Both the position numbers and the translations under genes were made by a program. DNA of 51,644 nucleotides from Oscillibacter sp. Its GTDB lineage: Bacteria > Bacillota > Clostridia > Oscillospirales > Oscillospiraceae. Where the stretch lies: positions 1-51,644 of the forward strand of contig JAFYQM010000055.1 of NCBI GenBank assembly GCA_017547085.1, read 5' to 3'. The notes beneath the pieces were generated by a model, which saw nothing but the letters and a program-made list of their open reading frames with translations, had not been told where the DNA came from and made no database searches. Shown here one piece after another: positions 1 to 8,514 of this stretch; position 1 is the stretch's first letter, and each line of letters opens with the position of its first letter.

Positions 1-506
<506 letters not shown>

Positions 507-512
507 TTAATA

Positions 513-2321
513 TCAGGCCTCTGAAAGAGTTTTTCTCAAAACCCTGCCTGTTAGGGCGTGTGTCAGAACGCCTTCTTCTAATGCTGGGATTCCGTTTACC
601 CAAACATAGCGAATACCATCAGGGGGAAGTGTGGGCTTATTAAAGTCAATAGTATATCCAAGCTTTTCCCAATCCAATAGCACCAGATCAGCATACATAC
701 CTTTCTCGATACGGCCGCGGTCTTTCAGCTTCACAACCTCCGCAGGCAGAGAGGTAACTTTCCGAATAGCCTCTTCCATGCTGATGCATCCGCCATCACG
801 GCTAACATCCACCAGATACCGCACGAATGCCGTAAACGCCAAAGGATAAGTACCATTATTAATGCCATTTCCGATCCACTTGTCCTCGGTAATTGCAAAG
901 GATCCGGAGTCTGTCATCGGCATGCAGCGAGGATGGCTGGCAAGCTTACGGACAGCCTGATATTCACGCTTATCGCGAGTCATGGCCCATGCCAAACCGG
1001 AATCGTCCAGAATCATCTCGAACATGACATCGTAGCAATTTTCGTAAAGCACCTGATCATAGTAACCAGGTTTGCGCTCTTTGGTCACTTCCAGCAGGGT
1101 CTTGCCGAGAACCGTCTTGTCCTTCGCCTCCACGAAGGTGAAGCAATCACACCAATAAGCATCCACCGCAGGGGACAGCATACCAATTTTGACGCGTCCG
1201 CTCTTCAGGAACTTCTTAAATTCTTCACGGAAAGCACTATCTTTTAACTTTTCCAGCAATGCCTCCACATTGGCAAAATCCTGATACTTCGCTTCGTACA
1301 CCATACTACGGGTCAGATTCTCGGCAACATTCTGGATAGCGCCAACACTGTGTTCGTGGGGAATAATGTTGAAATAGACCGGATAGCCTTCTGCTGCCGG
1401 TTCATCCACGAAGATCCGCAGGGTGTCCTCCAGCATTGCATCTTCCATTGCCTGACTGTGAGGCATCGGCGCCACAAAAGCATTGGTCAGATGAGAATAA
1501 CAGGCGGTCAGCTTCGGAGCGCACTTGAACTGCTCCATAAACTCCAGCAGGCCATGGTAACGGCCGCAGTTTACATCCGACTTTTCCCCCACAAATACAC
1601 CGTAGAAATGGCGGCCATCTTCACTGGGCCACTGGCTCTGATGATGACGGGTGTGAGAACTCACATAAGAATCCCGCTCTTCCAAACGCTTGAACAGCTG
1701 CTCTATTTCTGCACGATCTGCAAAGTGTCCGGGAACACCGGGATCCATGGAAATGGTCATACCAAAGGCACCGGCATCCAGTGCTTCATCCAACAATTCT
1801 ACTAGCTTTGCCCGCTCTTCTTCCGTGGCAACACGGGAATAATCCATGCCCATCACGCTACCACGAAGCTCATTCAATCCTACCACCGGCACATAGTTGG
1901 TTCCCTGTGGGATCTTTCCTGCAAACTCCAGCCACTCATCAAAGGTCTTCCAGGAAATTTCCTTGTGATTCGGCCAATACTTCGGCCAGCGAGGCTTAAT
2001 AAAACCTTCAACATACTCAGCATTATGGGCGGGTGCGACACTGACACCGCAGTTGCCGCTGACATGAGTGGTCACGCCCTGCACGATCATGTTGTCACCT
2101 GTGGCATCATGCAGCAAAGTGCAGTCTGCGTGGCTGTGAATATCAATAAAACCTGGGGTCAACAAACTGCCTTTTGCATCGATAATCTTCTTTGCCTCAG
2201 GCAATTCGCCCTCCGTGATGATGGTGGCAATACGGTCATCCTCCACGCCCACGCTGGCAGTATAGGCAGCCTTGCCTGTACCATCCACGACTGTCGCATT
2301 TTTAATCAGATAATCTAACAT
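513..2321 (-). CDS. D-aminoacylase / N-acyl-D-amino-acid deacylase family amidohydrolase
   Basis: A 602-residue metal-dependent amidohydrolase of the D-aminoacylase/dihydroorotase-like type. Visible hallmarks are the N-terminal beta-sandwich start with an FIDIHSHAD metal-binding HxH motif near residue 65, SGNCG with the cysteine typical of D-aminoacylases, SSHTRHH and CYSHL metal or substrate histidines, and MPMTDSGS carrying the late catalytic aspartate. The C-terminal ADLVLLD returns to the sandwich domain. Known relatives hydrolyse N-acyl-D-amino acids or cyclic amides; the real substrate here is unknown. The start follows a GGAGCG ribosome site. It sits 35 bp after the aminotransferase gene and 39 bp before gdhA, which suggests a route that frees an amino acid and moves its nitrogen to glutamate (inference). 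Confidence 0.85.
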   Translation of the reverse strand: MLDYLIKNATVVDGTGKAAYTASVGVEDDRIATIITEGELPEAKKIIDAKGSLLTPGFIDIHSHADCTLLHDATGDNMIVQGVTTHVSGNCGVSVAPAHNAEYVEGFIKPRWPKYWPNHKEISWKTFDEWLEFAGKIPQGTNYVPVVGLNELRGSVMGMDYSRVATEEERAKLVELLDEALDAGAFGMTISMDPGVPGHFADRAEIEQLFKRLEERDSYVSSHTRHHQSQWPSEDGRHFYGVFVGEKSDVNCGRYHGLLEFMEQFKCAPKLTACYSHLTNAFVAPMPHSQAMEDAMLEDTLRIFVDEPAAEGYPVYFNIIPHEHSVGAIQNVAENLTRSMVYEAKYQDFANVEALLEKLKDSAFREEFKKFLKSGRVKIGMLSPAVDAYWCDCFTFVEAKDKTVLGKTLLEVTKERKPGYYDQVLYENCYDVMFEMILDDSGLAWAMTRDKREYQAVRKLASHPRCMPMTDSGSFAITEDKWIGNGINNGTYPLAFTAFVRYLVDVSRDGGCISMEEAIRKVTSLPAEVVKLKDRGRIEKGMYADLVLLDWEKLGYTIDFNKPTLPPDGIRYVWVNGIPALEEGVLTHALTGRVLRKTLSEA

Positions 2322-2356
2322 AAACGCTCCTCCGCAGTTTTACAGCGTTACCGCGC

Positions 2357-3643
2357 TTACTTTTTCATTTCCTTCAGGGTATCCTCTGCCACCTGGAACA
2401 GGCCGTCGATGTCTTCCTTCGTGTGAGAATACATCAGGCACAGGCGCTTGACATCGGCAGGGACAAGATAGTAGCCGCGCTTGACAAGACCCTTTCTGAA
2501 TTCTACAGCCATCTTCATGTCGGCCTCATGCAGGTCGTCCTGGCAGTGGAAGGGGCCCTTGCCGAACACAGGGATGCTGATGGAGCCGTAACCGGTCATC
2601 TCTGCCTCGATGCCCTGACGCTGGAAGATCTCGTTCATGCCGTTACGCAGATAATCGCCCAGATCGAACAGGTACTGGTGGACGTTGTCGCGCTCCAGGA
2701 TTTCCATGGTCTTCAGGCAGGCGGTCATCACGAAGGCATCGCCGTTGAAGGTACCGCCGTAGGCAACCGTGCCGCCGGGAGCAGTGTTGAACATATCCAT
2801 GTACTTGGCCTTACCGGCCACCACAGCGATGGGATAGGTGTTGCCGATGGCCTTGCCAATGGTACACAGGTCGGGGGTGACGCCGCAGATGCCCTGATAG
2901 CCGTGCATACCCACGCGCAGGCCGGTGATGACTTCGTCAAAGATCAGCAGGATGCCATGCTCGTCACACAGCTTCCGCAGGCCCTGCAGGAACTCCGTCT
3001 CCAGCCGCACGCAGCCCAGGTTATAAGCCACTGGCTCCGTGATGATGGCAGCGATCTCGCCGGGATTGGCCTTGATCTTGGCCTCCACATCCTCCAGATC
3101 GTTGAAGCGGCAGATCAGGGTCTCGTCCACTGCGGAGTCCAGCATACCCTTGGAACCCAGGTCGCGGGTATACATGGTTTCCTTCTTGTTGTAAGTATTT
3201 CTTAGCACATAGTCATGCCAGCCGTGATAACCGCCCTGGAACTTGATGATCTTTTTGCGGCCGGTAGCAGCACGGGACAGACGGATGGCGTGATAAGTAG
3301 CCTCAGAGCCGCAGGTGGAGAACAGGCAGCGCTCTGCGCAGGGGATATTCTCCACGATCTTCTCAGCCAGTGCCACCTCATAAGGGGTAGTACCCAGACC
3401 GACCAGATCGCACTCGCGAATAGTCTCGATAACAGCCTCGTCCAGCTCATCATAGCGGTGACCGAGGATGCAGGCAGCCCATGCGGCGTTCAGGTCCACA
3501 TACTTATTGCCGTCCATGTCCCAGATGTATGCGCCCTTCGCGGTCTTCCAGCCCAGGCAGGGCTCGATCTTACGAACGGAAGAGTTCACTCCGCCGGGGA
3601 TCACTTTTCTGGCTCTTTCAACGAGATCTACACTTAAAGACAT
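2357..3643 (-). CDS. Class III PLP aminotransferase, glutamate-1-semialdehyde-aminomutase-like
   Basis: A 428-residue fold-type I, class III aminotransferase that most resembles HemL-type aminomutases (opening RARKVIPGGVNSSVRK). It has a GSEATYHAIRLSRAATGRKK cofactor region, IFDEVITGLR with the PLP-contacting aspartate, and TIGKAIGNTYPIAVVAGK with the Schiff-base lysine. An upstream ATG six bases earlier is only two bases from the GATGAGG ribosome site, so MSLSVDLVERA at 3643 is the better start (spacing about 8). No heme genes are nearby, so a catabolic omega- or beta-amino acid transaminase is more likely than heme synthesis. Neighbours are an amidohydrolase and glutamate dehydrogenase. A strong hairpin at 3709-3745 separates it from the ABC importer genes, so it may have its own promoter. 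Confidence 0.85.
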   Translation of the reverse strand: MSLSVDLVERARKVIPGGVNSSVRKIEPCLGWKTAKGAYIWDMDGNKYVDLNAAWAACILGHRYDELDEAVIETIRECDLVGLGTTPYEVALAEKIVENIPCAERCLFSTCGSEATYHAIRLSRAATGRKKIIKFQGGYHGWHDYVLRNTYNKKETMYTRDLGSKGMLDSAVDETLICRFNDLEDVEAKIKANPGEIAAIITEPVAYNLGCVRLETEFLQGLRKLCDEHGILLIFDEVITGLRVGMHGYQGICGVTPDLCTIGKAIGNTYPIAVVAGKAKYMDMFNTAPGGTVAYGGTFNGDAFVMTACLKTMEILERDNVHQYLFDLGDYLRNGMNEIFQRQGIEAEMTGYGSISIPVFGKGPFHCQDDLHEADMKMAVEFRKGLVKRGYYLVPADVKRLCLMYSHTKEDIDGLFQVAEDTLKEMKK

Positions 3644-3708
3644 AATCATTACCTCATCTTTTGTTGTAATTTACTTAAGAAAGCATTGATGTGAAAAGAA
3701 TAAAAGGA

Positions 3709-3745
3709 GAAGCTCCTGCTGTACCTAAATGGCAGCAGGAGCTTC
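3709..3745 (-). terminator. Hairpin terminator between ABC importer operon and aminotransferase
   Basis: A perfect 13-bp stem (GAAGCTCCTGCTG with its complement) and an 11-nt loop. Read on the minus strand it is followed by a T-rich tract (TCCTTTTATTCTTTTC). It lies 144 bp after the binding-protein stop codon and would end or attenuate the importer transcript before the aminotransferase gene. Confidence 0.75.
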
Positions 3746-3888
3746 GTCCCATTTAAAAAGCGGACTTGCCTGTGGTCATGCACAGCGTAAAAACTTTACA
3801 TTAAGTTCTATTAAGTCAAAAGTACACAGCACACAAGCAGTCTGTAGCCGAATAACAAATATTAGCTACAAATTCTTCTTTTACAAAC

Positions 3889-4956
3889 TTAGTTCTTTGC
3901 AGTAACTTCGAAGGTGTAGGTTGCACCCAGGAAGTCGTCAACATTGCTTGCATCAACACGAACCATGGAAGCTTCAGCGAAAGCAGGCAGGGGATTCAGA
4001 CCCAGCTCACGATAACCGGGAACCAGTGCCAGCTTGTCATTTACATACTGATGCAGCCACATAGTTGCAGTATAGGCCTGAATGAAAGAGGTCTGAACCC
4101 AAGTAGACTCAATCTCTCCATTCTTAATAGCGTCCAGTGTTGCCTGGTCACGGTCACGGCAAATAACCTTCACCTGATCTTCCAAGCCAGCTTCGCGAAT
4201 AGCAGCAGCAGCACCAACACCAGTGGGGGCCTGAGTGCCAATTACCAGGGCAGCATTGGGATTGGCCTGTAAGGCAGCACCAACAACAGCAGCTGCCTGC
4301 TGAGACTGGCACTTGTCATGGAGTTCAGAAACAATCTTAATGTCAGGATACTCGGTCGCAAAAATCTCCTTAATCTTGTCAACCGTACGGTTATTGGAAG
4401 GCTGCGTAGTATCACCAGAAATAATGACTTCACCCTTGCCGCCCAGAACCTCGGCTGCATCATGAGCCATGTAAACGCCCAGCTGCTCAGGGCTGGTACC
4501 AATGAAAGACAAACGGTCAGTGCCAATATCAGTATCAATATTAATTACGGGAACACCCGCTTCCATGGCAGTTGTGATTGCATCAGCAGTATCGTCATAC
4601 TGTCCATGGAGAATGATACCCGTTGCGCCCATAGCAATTGCCTGCTCAATAGCATCAGAAATCTCGGAAGAAGGTGCGCCAGACTCAGATGCTCCGCCCA
4701 CAAACCAAGTTGCGCCCAGCTCGCTACTTGCTGCGTAAACACCAGCCTTTGCTGCGTTAAAGAATTCGATACCATGTGCGTTTGCGATGAAACAGTACAC
4801 TTCACCTTCGCCGGGCTTTGCTGCTACAGTGCCTTCTGCTGCGGGAGTATTTGCTGCGGGAGTCTTCTCTTCCTGTTTGCCGCCGCAACCAGTCAGAATG
4901 CTCAGGGACATGATCAGGGACAGTACGAGTGCTGCGATGCGCTTGGATCTTTTCAT
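3889..4956 (-). CDS. Sugar-type ABC transporter substrate-binding lipoprotein
   Basis: A 355-residue periplasmic-binding-protein family member of the ribose/LacI-like type. The first 24 residues form a lipoprotein signal (basic MKRSKR, hydrophobic stretch, lipobox LTGC with Cys24), so the mature protein is anchored outside the membrane. An Ala/Pro/Glu-rich linker follows, then the two-lobed domain with GATGIILHGQYDDT and VINIDTDIG. It is the last gene of the set SMP-30, permease, ATPase, binding protein, with 31 bp to the ATPase. A good GGAGG site precedes the ATG. The ligand cannot be read directly; the family binds pentoses, hexoses, polyols or autoinducers. The lactonase in the operon suggests a sugar or sugar acid (inference). 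Confidence 0.9.
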   Translation of the reverse strand: MKRSKRIAALVLSLIMSLSILTGCGGKQEEKTPAANTPAAEGTVAAKPGEGEVYCFIANAHGIEFFNAAKAGVYAASSELGATWFVGGASESGAPSSEISDAIEQAIAMGATGIILHGQYDDTADAITTAMEAGVPVINIDTDIGTDRLSFIGTSPEQLGVYMAHDAAEVLGGKGEVIISGDTTQPSNNRTVDKIKEIFATEYPDIKIVSELHDKCQSQQAAAVVGAALQANPNAALVIGTQAPTGVGAAAAIREAGLEDQVKVICRDRDQATLDAIKNGEIESTWVQTSFIQAYTATMWLHQYVNDKLALVPGYRELGLNPLPAFAEASMVRVDASNVDDFLGATYTFEVTAKN

Positions 4957-4987
4957 AACAATACCTCCAGATTTTTTATTAAATTAA

Positions 4988-6499
4988 TCATCCTACTTGC
5001 TGCATATTGCTGTAAGCAAGACTCATAATTTTCTCTTCAGAATACTCACCCAGTTTCAATTCACCCTTAAGTTTGCCTTCATGCATCACCAAAATGCGGT
5101 CACAGGAAGCCATCAACTCGGGCATTTCAGACGAAATCAGGACAACACCTTTCCCTTGTTTGACTGCTTCACGGATCAACACATGGATTTCTCGTTTAGC
5201 ACCGACATCAACGCCACGAGTAGGTTCATCAATCAGCAAAACATCCGGCTCATTGCTCAGCCACATACCCAGCAAAACTTTCTGCTGATTACCACCGGAC
5301 AGATTCATCACACGCTGGGCCAACCCAGAAATCTTAATGGACATCTTGTCTACAAAAACATTTGCGTTTTTAATTCTGTCAGAATATTGCACAATGCCCT
5401 TCTTCGACAAGCGTTCTGTTGCCGCCGCAGAAATATTCTCCTGGACAGACATGGAGAGGAACAGGCCTAAATGTTTACGCTCTTTTGTCATGTATCCGAT
5501 CTTGCAACGGGAGGCATCCGTTGTATTGCGGATCTCGCAGACTTTTCCATTCATTTTTACCGTTCCGGATGTCTTCTTTTTCCACCCGACAATGCATTCA
5601 AACAATTCCGTTCTTCCAGAGCCTTCCAGTCCTGAAATGCCAATTACTTCTCCACGATGTAACTTAAAGCTAAAATCTTGAACCGTTTTGCCTCCGTAGC
5701 ACATATTTTCCACTTCCATCAATACCTCACCAGCCTCACTGGTTCCAGCTTGATAGTCATAGGCCACATCGCGCCCCACCATATAACGGATCATCTGGCT
5801 CTCTGTAAGTTCTTCTGTATTCTCTACAGTAACAACATGCTGTCCATCCTTCAAAACCGTAACATCATCTGCTAAGTATTTCACCTCATCCAACTTATGG
5901 GAAATAAACAGAACCGTCACGCCTTTTTCTTTAAGGGTACTTATTAACTCAAACAGCCGCTCCACTTCGACACTTGTCAGCGCAGAAGTCGGTTCGTCAA
6001 GAATTACGATTCTTGCCTCTCGAATCAAGAGCTTGGCTATCTCAATCATCTGTTGTGCACCTAAACTAAGTGACACCATCATATCAGTCGGAGAAACATG
6101 AGTCAGTCCAAACTCGTCAAGAACCTTGCGGGTGTCGGCATGCAGCTTTTTCCAATCAAGCATGCCATGTTTAATAGGCAACATTCCGCAATACATATTA
6201 TGAGCCACATCAAGTTGCTGATAGTTAGAGAGTTCTTGGTACACCGTACCAACACCAAATTCAAGTGCTTCAGCGGGATTATGAAATACCACAGTTTCTC
6301 CATCTACCACAATATTACCCGAAGTTGCTGTTTGAACGCCGGATAATATTTTCATTAAGGTCGACTTACCTGCACCATTTTCGCCAATGATGCAATGCGT
6401 TGTACCTCTTCGAATCTTGAAGCTGACACCCTTCAGTGCCTGCACGCCCGGAAAACTCTTGGCTACATTTTCTACGCTAATAATCACATTGTTTTCCAT
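4988..6499 (-). CDS. Sugar-type ABC transporter ATPase, RbsA-like tandem domains
   Basis: A 503-residue fused ATPase with two nucleotide-binding domains, as in RbsA/MglA. Domain 1 has Walker A GENGAGKST (residues 39-47), signature LSLGAQQ and Walker B IVILDEPTS. Domain 2 has the degenerate P-loop GLEGSGRTEL usual in this family, signature LSGGNQQ and Walker B VLLIDEPTRG. A GTG two codons upstream overlaps the GAGG ribosome site, so ATG at 6499 (MENNVIISVEN) is the better start. It powers import with the permease (26 bp upstream) and the binding protein (31 bp downstream) at the inner face of the membrane. Confidence 0.94.
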   Translation of the reverse strand: MENNVIISVENVAKSFPGVQALKGVSFKIRRGTTHCIIGENGAGKSTLMKILSGVQTATSGNIVVDGETVVFHNPAEALEFGVGTVYQELSNYQQLDVAHNMYCGMLPIKHGMLDWKKLHADTRKVLDEFGLTHVSPTDMMVSLSLGAQQMIEIAKLLIREARIVILDEPTSALTSVEVERLFELISTLKEKGVTVLFISHKLDEVKYLADDVTVLKDGQHVVTVENTEELTESQMIRYMVGRDVAYDYQAGTSEAGEVLMEVENMCYGGKTVQDFSFKLHRGEVIGISGLEGSGRTELFECIVGWKKKTSGTVKMNGKVCEIRNTTDASRCKIGYMTKERKHLGLFLSMSVQENISAAATERLSKKGIVQYSDRIKNANVFVDKMSIKISGLAQRVMNLSGGNQQKVLLGMWLSNEPDVLLIDEPTRGVDVGAKREIHVLIREAVKQGKGVVLISSEMPELMASCDRILVMHEGKLKGELKLGEYSEEKIMSLAYSNMQQVG

Positions 6500-6525
6500 A
6501 TACACACCTCGTCTTCACTCTTGAG

Positions 6526-7527
6526 TTAGGTGTGAACCTTAGCCCGGTAATCACTCACGAACTGATCCAGTGCCACAGCCAGAATCAAAATTGCACCAAT
6601 AAAGATCTGGTTGTAGTTGGGGTCGATATAAAGCATAACCAGCGCGTTATCGAGCATCTGCATAAACAGGATTCCCAGCATGCCACCAATAAGGGAACCA
6701 GTACCACCATGGTTGCTAACACCACCGACCATCAGGCCAACAATATTCTTAAAGTGCAGATCAGTTGCTGTATTAACACTAACGCTACCCACACGGGCGC
6801 ACAGAACCAAGCCAGCAACACCACAGAACAGTCCGGTCAGCGTAAAAGCCACAGAAAGATACTTTTTCGAGTTGATACCAGCCAACGTGGCAGAGCTTAC
6901 ATTGGAACCAATGTAATAGGCATTATGGAAAAAGTTCACATACTTCAGAACAAAATGGCCAATAATAATCATAATCGCAGCATAAATAATGGGGGCGCGA
7001 ATGCCTGCAATTGTAAAACGTCCAAGATTCAAAAAGGAACGTTCAAAGCCAGTGATAGAAGTTGCTCCACACAACACCATTGCAATGCCACGGTAAGCAT
7101 ACATACCACCTAAAGTTGCAACAAAGGTAGGAACCTTATGATTAACAGCAAATCCCATAATATAGCCCAAAATTGCACCGCACGCCAAACCAATCAGAAT
7201 TCCAACGATGGGAGATGCGCCAGCGTTCATGGCCATACCGGCAAGAATAGAACTCAGACAAACGTTAGAACCAACGGAGAAATCCGAGTGTCCAGCAATC
7301 ATACAAAACGCCATAGGAACTGCCACAATAATATCTGTACCAATGGCATTGAGCATAACACTGAAGTTTGCCGCACTCAGAAAATTCGGAGACACCCATG
7401 TTAAAAATGCACCTAATGCGAGGATCAAAATTACCAATGTGACCTCTCGGCGATCAATTGCAAACATAACAAGTCGCATCATTCGGCTCTGCTTCTTCTC
7501 GATTCCATTTTTTTCTTTCAATTGCAT
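6526..7527 (-). CDS. Sugar-type ABC transporter permease, RbsC-like
   Basis: A 333-residue integral membrane permease with about 8-10 hydrophobic segments, the RbsC/MglC architecture. The family motif region GHSDFSVGSNVCLSS matches the 'DLSVGS' loop of sugar permeases, with His-Ser-Asp-Phe replacing the more usual Gly-Ile-Asp-Leu. The C-terminal half carries VGGVSNHGGTGSLIGGMLGI, the coupling region. A single permease gene implies a homodimer, as in ribose importers. The start follows GAGGAGAAAAGAAG. It lies 36 bp from the SMP-30 gene and 26 bp from the ATPase, so the three are co-transcribed. Confidence 0.92.
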   Translation of the reverse strand: MQLKEKNGIEKKQSRMMRLVMFAIDRREVTLVILILALGAFLTWVSPNFLSAANFSVMLNAIGTDIIVAVPMAFCMIAGHSDFSVGSNVCLSSILAGMAMNAGASPIVGILIGLACGAILGYIMGFAVNHKVPTFVATLGGMYAYRGIAMVLCGATSITGFERSFLNLGRFTIAGIRAPIIYAAIMIIIGHFVLKYVNFFHNAYYIGSNVSSATLAGINSKKYLSVAFTLTGLFCGVAGLVLCARVGSVSVNTATDLHFKNIVGLMVGGVSNHGGTGSLIGGMLGILFMQMLDNALVMLYIDPNYNQIFIGAILILAVALDQFVSDYRAKVHT

Positions 7528-7563
7528 CTTCTTTTCTCCTCTTTCCTTTATAAACTTAACTTC

Positions 7564-8451
7564 TTATTGGTGGGCTGTGTTCTCATAATATTTAACTGCT
7601 GGAAAGCCTGAAACATCCAGTTGGGCCATAAACAATGCACCTGCATAATTTCCTTTTCCAGCCGCAGTGGTAATATACAGTGTCCTATAATCTTTACCAC
7701 CAAACACACAACTTGAAACCTTTTCTACCGGAACAGAAACATGACCAATTTTTTCACCTGTATGAGGATTCCAACAACCAATGCCGTATCCTCCCCATTC
7801 TGCAATCCAAATATTTCCGTTGCAGTCAATATCCATTCCGTCAGCCAAAATGCCTTTTTGGGCCAAAGGAGTATAGTCAATGATCTCACGGCGATTAGTT
7901 GCTTGCCCTGTCACCAAGTCATAATCAAACGCATAGATGCGACTGGGTGTCTTTCCCAGTGTATCCACATGATACATAGTCCTTCCATCTTGCGTCCACG
8001 CAAGTCCGTTAGAGCATCCAATGCCATCAGAAATCACATGGTAGCTTTCGTTAGCACTGACAGAAAACAAATGTCCAAGTCCCTTCTCATTGGGTTCCGC
8101 CTGCGTACCAACCACAAACCGGCCTGCCGGGTCACATTTTCCGTCATTAAATCTGGCATACGAAGGTTCACTTTCTGGCATCAGGCAATAGGGTGCATAC
8201 TGTAATCCGTCGATCAGATACACGCCGTTATCCATACCGGCCAGAAATTTACCGCGATCCGTTTGCACGATGGAACCAATTTGCCGATCCAGCTGGTTGT
8301 ACATACACTGCCCTGTATTAAAGTCCAGAAAGTAAATCCGGTTTTTCGTAATATCCAGCCAGTAAAGTCCCTCTCTGACATCATCGTAAATAGGGTCTTC
8401 ACCCAAAACACATTTGGCATCATACAAGAGTTCTGCCTGATATTCTTTCAC
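7564..8451 (-). CDS. SMP-30/gluconolactonase/LRE family lactonase
   Basis: A 295-residue six-bladed beta-propeller of the SMP-30/gluconolactonase family, which uses a divalent metal to open sugar-acid lactones. Visible family positions are CVLGEDPIYDD (metal Glu near residue 18), ARFNDGKCDPAGRFVVGT, GCSNGLAWTQDGRTMYHVDT with the metal Asn, and ILADGMDIDCNGNIWIAEWGG with the metal Asp. The start is a GTG at 8451: an ATG two bases upstream is followed at once by a stop, and GAGGTGG sits just before. It lies between the AOR-family oxidoreductase and the ABC importer, consistent with oxidising an imported aldose-like sugar to a lactone and hydrolysing it (inference). Confidence 0.9.
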   Translation of the reverse strand: MKEYQAELLYDAKCVLGEDPIYDDVREGLYWLDITKNRIYFLDFNTGQCMYNQLDRQIGSIVQTDRGKFLAGMDNGVYLIDGLQYAPYCLMPESEPSYARFNDGKCDPAGRFVVGTQAEPNEKGLGHLFSVSANESYHVISDGIGCSNGLAWTQDGRTMYHVDTLGKTPSRIYAFDYDLVTGQATNRREIIDYTPLAQKGILADGMDIDCNGNIWIAEWGGYGIGCWNPHTGEKIGHVSVPVEKVSSCVFGGKDYRTLYITTAAGKGNYAGALFMAQLDVSGFPAVKYYENTAHQ

Positions 8452-8514
8452 ATTGCCACCTCGTTACAGAAACATCTGTTCGCGACATTCGCCTCAATCT
8501 ATCAAAAAGAACTC